This document shows positions 35,054 to 44,868 of a stretch of DNA of 64,000 nucleotides, piece by piece (the stretch's first letter is position 1; every line of letters starts with the position of its first letter). Source of the stretch: Kovacikia minuta CCNUW1 (GTDB taxonomy: Bacteria; Cyanobacteriota; Cyanobacteriia; Leptolyngbyales; Leptolyngbyaceae); the NCBI RefSeq assembly GCF_020091585.1, contig NZ_CP083583.1, forward strand, positions 62,001 through 126,000. Reading direction: 5' to 3'. The position numbers and the translations under genes are program-made. The notes under the pieces are model-generated. The model was given only the letters and a program-made list of their open reading frames with translations, was not told the origin of the DNA and searched no databases.

Positions 35054-37603
35054 GTGATACAAGCCTCGCTACCTGAGCCAGAGCAACCGGAACAAATCGG
35101 GATCGAAACCTCATTTTTTGGTGCAGGTAGTTTGCAAACTTTGGCTCCGGGTAAGCCCCTGGCGGTAATTCTTAATTCCTCTGGGCGGGAGGTTGTTACA
35201 CCTGGATCGGTCTTTAGTGTTGGCGTTACGGTGCATAACAAAGGCAAACAGAGCGCCATTATTGATGTTTCGATTGATGATCGCTCCGGCATTTTGCAGC
35301 AGTGGTGTTTGTCCCTGCGAGAACGGCTGGCACTGGGGGCGAACCAGAGTGGTGAGGTGGTTTTTCCAATTCGGGTGCCCACCAACGCCCTACCGGGACT
35401 GTATCCCTACCTGATCGTGGTGGATGCACAAGAGCATTATCCAGAAGACACACCGATTCAATTTCCGCAGCGGATTCAAATTTTACCTGCCGCCCAGGAC
35501 GCGGTTCATTCCAGCGATCCGACGTTTATCCTACAGCCTGCCACAAATCCAACCAAACCAGCTTTGATCCAGCCGGGAGGGGCACTGGCGGTGCAGGTGT
35601 TGGTGCATAACCGGAGTGATCGCGTCGATCGATTTCGGCTGGTCTGTACGGACCTACCCCGCCCCTGGTTTAACGTCACCTATCCCCAGGGGATAGAGGG
35701 AGCAGGGTTAATGGTAAGTACCGACAGCCTTAATCTCAATCCTGGTGATCAGGGCTTAATTTCGCTGCTGCTGAATCCACCCCTGAACGCTCTGGCAGGA
35801 ACCTACATCCCCACTCTGCGGCTGTATTCAGAAAATAATCCCGATCTGGTGCTGCTGGATCTGATTTATTTACAAGTTCCGCCGATTTATCTGTTGCAGG
35901 TAGAGCTACGTACCATCATCAGTCGCGTGCAGCAGCAGGCAGGCATATACCAGGTGCGGCTAAATAACATGGGCAACACCCGCCGGGAGGTTTTGCTGCG
36001 CGTCCAAAACCTGGATGAAGAGGAACTTTGCACCTATCAGCTGGAGCATTCCCAGGTGCGGATCGCGCCGAAAGAAGTGGTCGGTGTGGGCTTGCAGGTG
36101 CAACCTAAAAAATGGTGGCGACGCCCTATTTTCGGCGGCGGGCGGGTACTGAACTTCAGCGTCGATCTGGAAGATTCCCGCCAGTTGCCGCTGACGATCG
36201 ACCATTTGCCCACCTACCTGTTATGGGAAGCGCGTCCCTGGTGGCAAATTGTGCCGTTGATACTATTGGGAGTTTTGAGCCTTCTGGCGATCGCTTACCT
36301 GATCTGGTGGTGGTTATTTCGGGTGCCGCCCCCTGCCCAAATTGTGCAGTTTTTCTCAGAAGATCCGACCTACTCGGCAGTGAATGGAGATGTGGTGCGG
36401 TTGGGTTGGCAAATCAGTCAGCCAAACCGATTGCAATCGCTGAAAATCACCGGGCTTTCTGCCGATGGCAAACCTCTTACCCGTCCTGAGACCTATGACT
36501 TTGGGGGGAGCATTCCCACTGCCCTACAACCATTTTGCACCCAGGATCGATCGCTGCTGACTTGCAGAAATGTTCGCACCAGTGCCCGCAAACCCGGTAC
36601 TTACATCTTTGAACTGTTGATGCTGCCCAAAACAGGACGGGGGGCTACGTCTGCCACGGCAAAAACGAACCTGGTGGCGATCGCCCCCATTCCCCAACCC
36701 AAGATTGTTGGTTTTGCTTCAACCCAACCGATTTATCAGGAACCGATCACACCCATTGCAGGGGTTCGTCCCTTTGCCAGTCCGGCTCCGAAACCCGCCG
36801 TTACTCCCACACCCAGCCCCTCCCCTGACAACAAAACAGGGTTTGGCGTTCGGCTCAATTGGGCAATTACCCAGCCGGAGCGGCTACGCGCCATTCAACT
36901 GGTGGGGCGATCGCCGGAGGGATTGGTGCTCAGCCCACCGCAGCAGTACGACTTTAGCCAGGGCATTCCCCCAGAGTTACGAAAGTTCTGTGTGGTGAAG
37001 CAGCAATTGATCTGCCAGAACGTTCAGACAAATGCCAAAAACCCTGGAGACTACGTATTTGAGCTGACTGCCCTGGCAAATAGTGGCAGCAGCACTCCAG
37101 CAGAAGCGAGGAAGACGGATTTAATTAAAATTCTGCCGAAACCACTCCGCATTTTAGAGTTCAAGCTGAATGGGCAGCCTTCCCAACCCAAGTACCTGAT
37201 TCCACTGGTTGCTGACCAACCCATTCCCAACCTGGTGCTGTCCTGGTTAGTGGATGGGAGCGCCGGAACAAAAGTAGAATTGCTGCCAGCTCCCGGCAGT
37301 GTGCCTGCTAGGGCCGCTGTGCCGCTCATTCTAAGCCCCAAACCGGGCAGCGTAACGGTGACGCTGCAAGTGACCAGTTCTACCGGACAGCAGGTCGTCC
37401 GATCGGTGACCCTGGAAACCTATGACCCCAGCGACCCCGCAGCGGCAACGGCAGCGGCAGTGGCAACGGCGATCGCCGAGTCCCAAAAGAAAGAGGGTGC
37501 TTCCGGCAGTCAGGGGGGCACTCCGGTTTTGGATACGCCCGCCCCTGCCACACCGGGTACGCTGTCACCGATCGAATTACCACCCCAGTTCGATCGACGT
37601 TAG
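35054..37603 (+). CDS. Large membrane protein with Ig-like (CARDB-type) domains and duplicated C-terminal modules
   Basis: 849 residues from GTG 35054. The first 390 residues read as several beta-sandwich domains of the CARDB/NPCBM-associated type (GSVFSVGVTVHNKGKQSAIIDVSIDDRS, LAVQVLVHNRSDRVDRFRLVCTDLPRPWF, YQVRLNNMGNTRREVLLRVQNLDEEEL). A single membrane helix follows at about 396-418 (WWQIVPLILLGVLSLLAIAYLIWWWLF). After it come two copies of one roughly 110-residue module: RLGWQISQPNRLQSLKITGLSADGKPL ... FGGSIPTALQPFC ... CRNVRTSARKPGTYIFELLML, and RLNWAITQPERLRAIQLVGRSPEGLVL ... FSQGIPPELRKFC ... CQNVQTNAKNPGDYVFELTAL. Each carries two Cys. No enzyme motif. It may be an envelope or scaffold protein. 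Its stop overlaps the convergent pentapeptide gene by 4 bp. Confidence 0.7.
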   Translation: MIQASLPEPEQPEQIGIETSFFGAGSLQTLAPGKPLAVILNSSGREVVTPGSVFSVGVTVHNKGKQSAIIDVSIDDRSGILQQWCLSLRERLALGANQSGEVVFPIRVPTNALPGLYPYLIVVDAQEHYPEDTPIQFPQRIQILPAAQDAVHSSDPTFILQPATNPTKPALIQPGGALAVQVLVHNRSDRVDRFRLVCTDLPRPWFNVTYPQGIEGAGLMVSTDSLNLNPGDQGLISLLLNPPLNALAGTYIPTLRLYSENNPDLVLLDLIYLQVPPIYLLQVELRTIISRVQQQAGIYQVRLNNMGNTRREVLLRVQNLDEEELCTYQLEHSQVRIAPKEVVGVGLQVQPKKWWRRPIFGGGRVLNFSVDLEDSRQLPLTIDHLPTYLLWEARPWWQIVPLILLGVLSLLAIAYLIWWWLFRVPPPAQIVQFFSEDPTYSAVNGDVVRLGWQISQPNRLQSLKITGLSADGKPLTRPETYDFGGSIPTALQPFCTQDRSLLTCRNVRTSARKPGTYIFELLMLPKTGRGATSATAKTNLVAIAPIPQPKIVGFASTQPIYQEPITPIAGVRPFASPAPKPAVTPTPSPSPDNKTGFGVRLNWAITQPERLRAIQLVGRSPEGLVLSPPQQYDFSQGIPPELRKFCVVKQQLICQNVQTNAKNPGDYVFELTALANSGSSTPAEARKTDLIKILPKPLRILEFKLNGQPSQPKYLIPLVADQPIPNLVLSWLVDGSAGTKVELLPAPGSVPARAAVPLILSPKPGSVTVTLQVTSSTGQQVVRSVTLETYDPSDPAAATAAAVATAIAESQKKEGASGSQGGTPVLDTPAPATPGTLSPIELPPQFDRR

Positions 37604-38935
37604 CACTTAATTTTTCGTCCATCCGGCATCGTTGCCCCACAGACATTGGCTTTGGTTAAACTGGCACCATTCAGTTTCGCATTCAACAAATTCGCATTGC
37701 TAAGGTTGGCGTAGATCAAAACCGCTCCACTCAAGTCGGCACCACTCAGGTCGGCTTTGCTGAGATTCGCACTCATCAGGTTCGCGCTGCCCAGGTTCGC
37801 ATTTTTTAGGGATGCTTCACTCAGGTTACTGTTTCTGAAGTTGGCAGCCCGCAGATTATTACCGCTCAGGTCAGCACCACGTAGATTCAAACCACTTAAG
37901 TTTGCCCCTTCCAGTTTCAGTGCCCGCAGGTTTGCCCCCTCCAGGTTCGTACCCTGCAAATTGCTCTGAACTGCCGCTGCACTACTCAGATCTGCTCCCA
38001 TGAGATTGGTGCCACTCAACTCTACCTGGGTCAGGTTGGCTTCCCGCAGGTCGGCTGTAAACAGGTTTGCTCCCTGCAATTGAGATTGGGTCAGGTTTGC
38101 CTGGTTTAATTGTGCCCGCGAGAGATTGGCACCTTTAAGCGTCGCACTGCTCAGGTTCGCGGTTTGTAAGTAGGAGCCTGTCAGGTCCACACGGGTCAGG
38201 TTGGACTTTTCCAGGGTTGCTCCCCGCAGATCCGTCGATCGCAGGCTGCTCTGGTTCAGGTCGCCTTCGTTAAGGTTGGCTTGACGCAGGTCACTGAGGA
38301 ACAAACTGGATCGCTGCAAATTGGTTTTGTTAAAATTAGCACCCCCCAATAGGGCTTCCTCGACGGTCGCTTCCGACAAATTAGCCCCTTCCAAGTTAGC
38401 GTTGCGCAGATCAGCCCCCGAAAGGTTTGCCTTCGCTAAATCAACCTTCCTTCAAATCCCGATCGCCCCCACCCTGATTCACCAGCGATCGCACCAGTTG
38501 CCACTTGGCTGCCATGACGGTGCGATCGCTGATCATCGAGTTTTTTAACCGTGCTCCATCCAAAATGGCATTCTCAAGATTGGCATCCTCCAGGTTGGCG
38601 TTGCGGAGATCGGCTCCTGTCAGGTTCGCCTGTTTCAGAAATGCCCCTTTCAAATTCGCACCATTCAAATTTGCCCCTTTCAGGTTTGCTCCCCTCAGAT
38701 TTGCCTTCTCCAAAAAAAAGCCCTGCAAATTTGCATTCACCAGGTCACACCCCCCACACTGCCGGGTTTCTTTCAACTGCTTCACCTGGTTAGCATTGGC
38801 AGCATGGGCAGCGGATGCTGTCAGTAGGGAAAGAAAGGCGACCCAGAGGGAAAGAAAGAGACGGGTGCATAGGAAATAAAGGCGGGGGGGAGGGAAATAA
38901 CCCGCGATCGGGAGATGATCCTTAGGGTTCCCCAC
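37600..38935 (-). pseudogene. Secreted pentapeptide-repeat protein, one +1 frameshift
   Basis: The 5' part (from 38935) has an export signal (FLCTRLFLSLWVAFLSLLTASAAHA) and the CGGCDLVNANLQG start typical of cyanobacterial exported pentapeptide proteins, then repeats of A(D/N)LxG type (ANLRGANLKGANLNGANLKGAFLKQANLTGADLRNANLEDANL). The frame ends at QGGGDRDLKEG. One base away the repeats continue as VDLAKANLSGADLRNANLEGANL down to the stop at 37600, ending CGATMPDGRKIKC. Dropping one base at the plus-strand CC 38445-38446 yields LKEVDLAKANL and one 444-residue protein. It would form a right-handed quadrilateral beta-helix; function unknown. Convergent with the preceding gene. Confidence 0.85.
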
Positions 38936-39126
38936 TTACCCAATGGGCTGACCAGATGTGGTTAAGGTCAGCCCGTGAGGCTAATCTAACAGATCTGGGA
39001 TGAACCCTTTGCCCATTTTATACCCGCCACAGCTTCAGAAATTTTGTAAGTTACGCATCATCATCATTTGCATCTTCTGTTTTATGCTTCAAGGGCATCA
39101 GGACGAGGATCAGAGGTACTGAGATA

Positions 39127-39378
39127 ATGAAGGGTCTCAAAGAGTATATTGTTAGCCTGGGCGATCGAGAGTTTATTCCTACAGGTTTGAAAACCGCTGT
39201 GTTTGTCGGCTCTCTGCTGTTCTTAATTAATCATGGGCCAGCCCTCTGGCGCAGAGAGATGACCCGTGAACGCTGGATTTCTACGATCGTGACTTACACC
39301 ATGCCCTATCTGGTTAATGTTTATGGTCAGTACAGCTATCGCCGCAAGTTGGCAACGGCAACTGCTCCACTGAAATAA
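39127..39378 (+). CDS. nrtS: NrtS-type nitrate/nitrite transporter
   Basis: 83 residues: [74 protein letters not shown]. Two membrane helices, the INHG turn between them and the [20 protein letters not shown] block match NrtS of cyanobacteria, a tiny nitrate/nitrite uptake protein first described in Synechococcus sp. PCC 7002. In that strain two related small subunits are required together; here only one copy is seen. Its 3' end overlaps the convergent glycoside hydrolase gene by 43 bp. An inorganic-nitrogen link suits the methylamine cluster but the two are 20 kb apart. Confidence 0.75.
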   Translation: MKGLKEYIVSLGDREFIPTGLKTAVFVGSLLFLINHGPALWRREMTRERWISTIVTYTMPYLVNVYGQYSYRRKLATATAPLK

Positions 39379-42110
39379 TCCTGGTGATGGGTGGTTTGGG
39401 GTTCATATTCACCCAACTGCTGAATTAGTTTAGCGATTAACCCAGTCCACCCCGTTTGGTGACTGGCACCAATTCCAGCCCCGTTATCTCCATGAAAGTA
39501 TTCATAAAACAGGATCAGATCGCGCCAGTGGGGATCGGTTTGGAACAGCTGACTCCCACCATAAACCGGACGTTGACCCGCTGAATTTCTTAAAAATATG
39601 CGCGTCAGCCGTTGAGACAATTCCGATGCAACTTCCCACAGGGTGAGCATCTGACCCGATCCGGTTGGGCACTCAACCTTGAACTCGTCACCCAGATAGT
39701 GATGGAACTTTTGCAGGGACTCGACCAACAGAAAGTTTACCGGAAACCACACAGGACCGCGCCAATTAGAATTGCCCCCAAACAGACCGCTGCTGGATTC
39801 TGCGGGTTCATAATCGACGCGGCACTCCATCCCGTTGGCGTAGAAGATGTAAGGGTTGTCCGCATGATAACGGGATACGGCGCGAATGCCGTAGTCTCCC
39901 AAGAATTCCGATTCATCCAGCATTTTCTGCAAAATTCGTCTGAGCTTCTCTTGTGAGGCGATCGCCAACAACCGTCGTGCGCCCATGCCCATGGTTTCCA
40001 TACAAGCCACATTTTTCCGCAGATCGGGACGGTTTTGAATGAACCATTCCAGTCGCTTCTTAAAGTTAGGAAGCTGTTGCAACGTCTCAGGTTCCAGGGT
40101 TTCCACTGCAAATAGGGGAATCAATCCCACCATCGATCGCACCTTGAGTTCAATTTGGCGATCGTCGGGCAAATGCAGGACATCGTAATAGAATCCATCC
40201 TGTTCATTCCAGAGAGAGGACTCCATCTCACCGATGTGGTTCATGGCATCGGCAATATAGAGATAGTGTTCGAAAAATTTAGTGGCAATGTCTTCATAAA
40301 CGGGATTGGTCTTTGCCAGTTCGAGGGCGATCGCCAGCATGTTCAGGCAATACATCCCCATCCAGCTTGTCCCATCGGATTGGTCAATGTGCCCACCCGT
40401 GGGCAGGGCAGCGCTGCGATCGAACACCCCAATATTGTCTAGACCCAAAAATCCACCCTGAAAAACGTTGTTACCCTCCGCATCCTTGCGGTTTACCCAC
40501 CAGGTAAAATTCAGCATCAGCTTTTGAAACACCCGCTCTAGAAACTGGCGGTCTGCCTTGCCATACAGCTTTTGCTCAATCTTGTAGACGCGCCAGGTTG
40601 CCCAGGCATGAACAGGCGGATTAACATCCCCAAACGCCCATTCGTAGGCTGGAATTTGCCCATTTGGATGCATGTACCACTCTCGTGTCAGCACATCCAA
40701 TTGATACTTGGCAAAATCGGGATCAATCATGGCAAAGGTAATGCAATGGAATGCCAGATCCCAGGCAGCAAACCAGGGATATTCCCACTTATCACACATG
40801 GAAAGAATGTCATCGGTATAAAGATGAAACCAGTCCCGATTTCTGCCCCGCTTGCGTTCTGAGGGTGGTTTGGGTGTAGCAACATCCCCCTTTAGCCAAT
40901 CCTCAATCACATAGTGATAATACTGCTTGCACCAAAGCATTCCGGCAAATGCCTGTCGTTGTACGTTGCACATATCCTGACTGAGGGGAAAGGGGGTAAT
41001 GCGCTGGTAAAATTCATCGGCTTCCTGTTGGCGGGTTGCGAAGGTTTCCTCAAAGGTGTGGAATGGAGATGTTTGAGATTCGATCTTTGATGGTGAACGA
41101 TCAACTTGAGTGTCCAATCCAAACTCCGTTGGGGGGATATCCGTCAATCGTAATTGAATTGTTTTTGTTTCCCCTGGCTCGATCGTTAATGGGTAATGGA
41201 TTGAAGTTTTAGTTCCAACCTGATTTGGATTGACCGCATCTTTCAGACCATGGACGACATACTCATGAATGCCATCTTTGACGTAGGGAGAAGTATTTGG
41301 AAGATTAAAAACGCGTTCCTGGTTTGTTTCGTTATTTGTAAATAAAACTTCTGCATTTCCCTGGGCATATAACCAGCGATTACCTAGTGTGGGATGAAAC
41401 GCATGAATGATCGGTTCATCATGTTCAGAATGAATTCTTTCTAGCGTGGGCTGTCTGCGATCGCCATTCCATGACCAGGTATTGCGAAACCAGAGGGTTG
41501 GTAATAGATGCAAGGTTTTTGCTTGCGGTCCTCGGTTGGTCACCGTAATCTGGATCAAGATATCTTCCGCCGATCGCTTGGCGTATTCTACAAACACATC
41601 AAAGTAGCGGTTTTCATCAAACACCCCCGTGTCTAGCAACTCAAATTCTGGTTCATGTCGATTGCGGCGACGGTTTTCTTCCACCAGTTGGGCGTAGGGA
41701 AATGCCCTGTGGGGATATTTGTACAGCGCCTTCATGTAGGAATGCGTGGGTGTATTGTCCAGGTAAAAGTAGTATTCTTTGACATCTTCTCCATGATTAC
41801 CCTCATTCCCGGTTAACCCAAATAAACGCTCTTTGAGAATGGGGTCTTCGCCGTTCCAGAGGGCGATCGCAAAACATAACCGCTGGTGGTTATCCGAAAT
41901 CCCCAACAACCCATCTTCGCCCCAACGGTAGGTGCGGGAACGCGCCTGGTCATGGGTGAAGTAATCCCAGGCAGATCCATAGGGGCTGTAGTCTTCGCGC
42001 ACCGTTCCCCATTGGCGATCGCTCAGGTATGGCCCCCATCTACGCCAATGGGCTGTGTGATTGAGTGCAGCTTCCAATCGAATTTCTTCTTGAGTACGAG
42101 TTGCCATCAT
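39336..42110 (-). CDS. GH63/MGH1-like glycoside hydrolase (glucosidase)
   Basis: About 924 residues from ATG 42110 ([81 protein letters not shown]). I prefer this start, with AGGA seven bases upstream, over the TTG at 42134. The N-terminal half is a beta-rich domain; the C-terminal (alpha/alpha)6 region carries [25 protein letters not shown]-type segments ([15 protein letters not shown]), [20 protein letters not shown] (acidic residues near the active site) and [28 protein letters not shown]. These match MGH1/GH63 family glucosidases, long conserved cytoplasmic proteins in cyanobacteria. Likely role: trimming glucosylated compatible solutes or glycogen-related sugars; substrate not known. Confidence 0.85.
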   Translation of the reverse strand: MMATRTQEEIRLEAALNHTAHWRRWGPYLSDRQWGTVREDYSPYGSAWDYFTHDQARSRTYRWGEDGLLGISDNHQRLCFAIALWNGEDPILKERLFGLTGNEGNHGEDVKEYYFYLDNTPTHSYMKALYKYPHRAFPYAQLVEENRRRNRHEPEFELLDTGVFDENRYFDVFVEYAKRSAEDILIQITVTNRGPQAKTLHLLPTLWFRNTWSWNGDRRQPTLERIHSEHDEPIIHAFHPTLGNRWLYAQGNAEVLFTNNETNQERVFNLPNTSPYVKDGIHEYVVHGLKDAVNPNQVGTKTSIHYPLTIEPGETKTIQLRLTDIPPTEFGLDTQVDRSPSKIESQTSPFHTFEETFATRQQEADEFYQRITPFPLSQDMCNVQRQAFAGMLWCKQYYHYVIEDWLKGDVATPKPPSERKRGRNRDWFHLYTDDILSMCDKWEYPWFAAWDLAFHCITFAMIDPDFAKYQLDVLTREWYMHPNGQIPAYEWAFGDVNPPVHAWATWRVYKIEQKLYGKADRQFLERVFQKLMLNFTWWVNRKDAEGNNVFQGGFLGLDNIGVFDRSAALPTGGHIDQSDGTSWMGMYCLNMLAIALELAKTNPVYEDIATKFFEHYLYIADAMNHIGEMESSLWNEQDGFYYDVLHLPDDRQIELKVRSMVGLIPLFAVETLEPETLQQLPNFKKRLEWFIQNRPDLRKNVACMETMGMGARRLLAIASQEKLRRILQKMLDESEFLGDYGIRAVSRYHADNPYIFYANGMECRVDYEPAESSSGLFGGNSNWRGPVWFPVNFLLVESLQKFHHYLGDEFKVECPTGSGQMLTLWEVASELSQRLTRIFLRNSAGQRPVYGGSQLFQTDPHWRDLILFYEYFHGDNGAGIGASHQTGWTGLIAKLIQQLGEYEPQTTHHQDYFSGAVAVANLRR

Positions 42111-42227
42111 GGGTCCTACCGAATGTAAAAACAAGGCTTTGGTGTGACTCCTTGAATGATGGCTGTTGTGTCCTAGCGCGGGTTGAGAAGCTGATTAAAA
42201 GCAGATAAGAAAATAACCGACAGTCAT

Positions 42228-42314
42228 TTAAAATGGGTGAAATGCCAGCCCCAAAGTAATCGCAAAGCTAATCAGGCAGGAAAGGGTCAGAATTAACAAC
42301 GGTGAATTATCCAC
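42228..42314 (-). CDS. Candidate 28-residue membrane peptide
   Basis: GTG 42314 opens 28 codons: VDNSPLLILTLSCLISFAITLGLAFHPF, one hydrophobic helix. A perfect AGGAGG lies six bases upstream (plus-strand CCTCCT 42321-42326), much stronger than the sites of most genes here. Size and composition recall the single-helix peptides of photosystem and NDH complexes, but no named subunit is recognised. It could also be a toxin-like peptide. Confidence 0.5.
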   Translation of the reverse strand: MDNSPLLILTLSCLISFAITLGLAFHPF

Positions 42315-42344
42315 TGAGCACCTCCTGTAAATCAATGAGTAGCG

Positions 42345-42510
42345 AAGGCAATACCAATCGTCCATGCTAAGTTTTAGCACCCCAAGCAATAAAAATTGGC
42401 TATTTCCAGAGCAAATTAAATAGTCTTCGTAGCACATCAACATCCTGTAGGGGTGTTTGGCCAAACGCCCCTACCCGAACTGTCGCGTTTTCAATTCAAA
42501 TTGATAGAAT
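42345..42510. repeat. MITE-like repeat, copy A
   Basis: Core TGTAGGGGTGTTTGGCC followed by AAACGCCCCTAC (about 42446-42474) is a near-perfect palindrome, flanked by AAATTAAATAGTCTTCG on the left and TTTTCAATTCAAATTGATA on the right. The same block recurs at 60753-60852 and 63447-63535. An extra arm (42345-42405, ATACCAATCGTCCATGCTAA onward) recurs inverted at 63543-63600. Confidence 0.8.
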
Positions 42511-42658
42511 AGTGTATTCTACGGTAAGTCGGTGGACAAATCGTAGTAAACATAGGAATGATCCTTGCACAGGCTTTTTGAAAAAACAAGCCTGGTTAAA
42601 ACAACTTTTCCTCAAAACCGATTCAGGTAGTCCGATTCAGGAAGGGAGAGGGATGAAC

Positions 42659-42877
42659 TTAGTAGTCATCCTCATCCGCTGGTGCAAGCGGAGTCAGGGA
42701 AGTGGCTTCTTCTTGCCCAGTTCGATCGAATAAGTTTTTTGCCCAGCGAGTCAGCCGCTTGACGCCGCTGAGGGTCACCAGAGTCAATAGCGCACCAATT
42801 AGGCCCATCTCCCATAAGCCACAGCCGATCGCTGCCCCCAGGGCTGCTGCCGTCCAAACAGATGCGGCTGTCGTCAA
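42659..42877 (-). CDS. Short MgtC-like membrane protein, start uncertain
   Basis: The frame reads KVRGLTTAASVWTAAALGAAIGCGLWEMGLIGALLTLVTLSGVKRLTRW and ends TSLTPLAPADEDDY. The LTTAASVWTAAALG and GLxxxGLIGALLTL blocks are those of the MgtC/SapB family, of which only this two-helix segment (about 45 residues) is present. An in-frame ATG at 42928 is followed by one codon and a TAA (ATG TCT TAA), after which the frame is open; so either translation starts at TTG 42877, or a stop codon has replaced Gln (CAA) in an original MSQPDLNHQSTPPKVRGL. A truncated relic is as likely as a functional small protein. Confidence 0.5.
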   Translation of the reverse strand: MTTAASVWTAAALGAAIGCGLWEMGLIGALLTLVTLSGVKRLTRWAKNLFDRTGQEEATSLTPLAPADEDDY

Positions 42878-42928
42878 CCCACGTACTTTAGGAGGCGTTG
42901 ATTGATGGTTAAGATCAGGTTAAGACAT

Positions 42929-43377
42929 CTAGAGGGAAATGAACAACTATTTTGGAACAGTGAGTTGAAATCTGGATTCTAGGATAGGTTCTCCCCAACG
43001 GGTTTGCTGTGCCTCTGTCTCTGGTCGTCGATGAGTTCCTTTCCCTTAATAGCTCCCTGTAACCACTGATTTCATTAGCATTTCGGGCAACTGCACAAAA
43101 AACTGATTTCTGGGACAGGCCGGTGGTTCTTAAACCCAAAAACCGTAAAATCTACTGGCTTACCGTAGTATACTTTGGTTAATTAGAGGATCTAGGTTAG
43201 AAGGAGTGGGTAAGTGGACATGATTGAATCAAACTTGTTAAAAGCTGAGAGTTGATGACTATCAACTTTTAGCAATCTTTCGTTGATTGATGCGCCTCTA
43301 CTTATCTCCCTGCTCTAAGTTCTTCTAAAAAAGGATAAACAACTCTCCCAGTAGGCTGACAGCAATGCGGATTGCAA
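42929..43377. other. Upstream region of cysK
   Basis: No gene seen. TTGGTTAATTAGAG (43177-43190) and GGTTAGAAGGAGTG (about 43195) are AT-rich promoter-like stretches. TTACCGTAG (43160-43168) is shared with 42520-42535 (inverted) and 63670-63678, part of a dispersed repeat. Confidence 0.35.
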
Positions 43378-44352
43378 ATGAAACTCACTGAATTAATTGG
43401 TAAAACCCCCCTGGTCAGGCTGAATCGAATTCCCCAGGCAGAGGGCTGTGTGGCTGAAGTTGTGGCAAAGCTGGAAGGTATGAACCCGACCGCGTCGGTT
43501 AAAGACCGGATTGGTATTAGCATGGTGCTGGCAGCGGAAGCGGATGGGTTGATTCAACCTGGAAAAACAATTTTGGTTGAGCCAACCTCTGGTAATACGG
43601 GTATTGCTTTAGCAATGGTTGCCGCCGCGAAGGGATACCGCCTGATTCTGACAATGCCAGATACGATGAGTCTGGAACGGCGGGCAATGCTAAAAGCCTA
43701 TGGTGCCCAGTTGGAGTTGACCCCTGGTGTCGAGGGCATGAGGGGGGCAGTGAGTAGGGCAGAGGAAATTGTCAGGGGAATTCCTGAAGCCTATATGTTG
43801 CAGCAGTTTGCCAATCCTGCCAACCCCCAAATTCACCAGGAAACAACCGCAGAAGAACTTTGGGCAGACACCGATGGCAAGATTGATTTTTTGATTGCAG
43901 GGGTGGGCACGGGAGGTACGATTACTGGGGTTGCCGAAGTCTTGAAACAACGCAAACCAGAGTTCAAGGCGATCGCGGTTGAACCACAAGAAAGCCATGT
44001 CATTTCGGGTGGAACAGCAGGACCGCACAAAATTCAAGGAATTGGAGCGGGGTTTATTCCTCAGGTTTTGAAGGTGGAATTCATTGATGAGGTGATTCAA
44101 ATTAGCAGCGAGGAAGCGATCGGGTTTGGTCGTCGTCTTGCCCAGGAGGAAGGAGTGCTATCCGGGATTTCCTCCGGTGCCGCCCTGGCAGCCGCTATTC
44201 AGGTTGCTAAACGCCCAGAAAATGCTGGCAAGTTAGTGGTATTTGTGCAACCGAGCTATGGTGAACGCTATCTCAGTACGCCCCTGTTCAAAGATTTGCC
44301 GGACATGGAAATTGTACTGTCTAATGGGATGGGAGTAGAGCATAGGAAGTAG
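43378..44352 (+). CDS. cysK: Cysteine synthase A (O-acetylserine sulfhydrylase)
   Basis: 324 residues from ATG 43378 ([24 protein letters not shown]). The PLP lysine is in [12 protein letters not shown] (Lys42), the substrate loop in [11 protein letters not shown] (about 70-76), the phosphate-binding glycine loop in [10 protein letters not shown] near 175, and the substrate-closing serine region in [12 protein letters not shown] near 260. It makes cysteine from O-acetylserine and sulfide using PLP, in the cytoplasm. Length and motifs are complete. Convergent with the phosphatase-like gene downstream. Confidence 0.95.
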   Translation: MKLTELIGKTPLVRLNRIPQAEGCVAEVVAKLEGMNPTASVKDRIGISMVLAAEADGLIQPGKTILVEPTSGNTGIALAMVAAAKGYRLILTMPDTMSLERRAMLKAYGAQLELTPGVEGMRGAVSRAEEIVRGIPEAYMLQQFANPANPQIHQETTAEELWADTDGKIDFLIAGVGTGGTITGVAEVLKQRKPEFKAIAVEPQESHVISGGTAGPHKIQGIGAGFIPQVLKVEFIDEVIQISSEEAIGFGRRLAQEEGVLSGISSGAALAAAIQVAKRPENAGKLVVFVQPSYGERYLSTPLFKDLPDMEIVLSNGMGVEHRK

Positions 44353-44430
44353 GGGATAGGAAATGGCTTTAAATATCTTCCTCTGCCTAATATCTTCCCC
44401 TGTCTGGAGCGGATTGGCTAAAAACCGAGC

Positions 44431-44868
44431 CTACCGCTCGCTTTTGCCATAGGTCTGTTGAATAAACTGTTGCAATTGGGGTTGCTCTGGTTGCAACCCA
44501 ATGGCAGCTGCCTGTTGTGTCAACTGTTCTAGCGTCCAGTTTTCAGCTTTGGCAGTGGCAATCAGGGCGATCGCACCTGCCCGCAAACCCGCCCCACAAT
44601 GGACTAACACCGGCTTGGGCAAATCTTCCAGGGTTTCCAGTGCTTGGTTAACCAGCACTTCATCGGCAACGGAAGAATTGAGCCACACATGGGCATATTT
44701 CAGTCCGGCAGATTCGGCATGCTGCTGTTCATCGGGCAGGGAATTGGTTTCACCGGGCGATCGCAAATTCAACACCGACTTAAACCCGATTTTAGGAGCT
44801 TGCTGCAAATCTTCGGGGGATGGTTGTCCGGCGACACTCAAGTCTTCACTGACTTTCTTTGCTTCCAT
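44431..44868 (-). CDS. DUF442/BLH-type protein phosphatase-like domain (paralogue of 58659)
   Basis: 145 residues: MEAKKVSEDLSVAGQPSPEDLQQAPKIGFKSVLNLRSPGETNSLPDEQQHAESAGLKYAHVWLN, then the active-site loop PKPVLVHCGAGLRAGAIAL (Cys91, Arg96, HCxxGxR). The family (beta-lactamase hydrolase-like, DUF442) is a small dual-specificity-phosphatase fold often fused to or next to sulfur-oxidising or thiol proteins. Here it converges with cysK, and its paralogue at 58659 stands before ssuD, which supports a link to sulfur metabolism in this genome. Substrate unknown. Confidence 0.85.
   Translation of the reverse strand: MEAKKVSEDLSVAGQPSPEDLQQAPKIGFKSVLNLRSPGETNSLPDEQQHAESAGLKYAHVWLNSSVADEVLVNQALETLEDLPKPVLVHCGAGLRAGAIALIATAKAENWTLEQLTQQAAAIGLQPEQPQLQQFIQQTYGKSER

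Noticed and set aside
37757-38879. Plus-strand frames rich in RFAP/RFA repeats opposite the pentapeptide gene
   Set aside because: They are antisense shadows of the AxLxx repeats.
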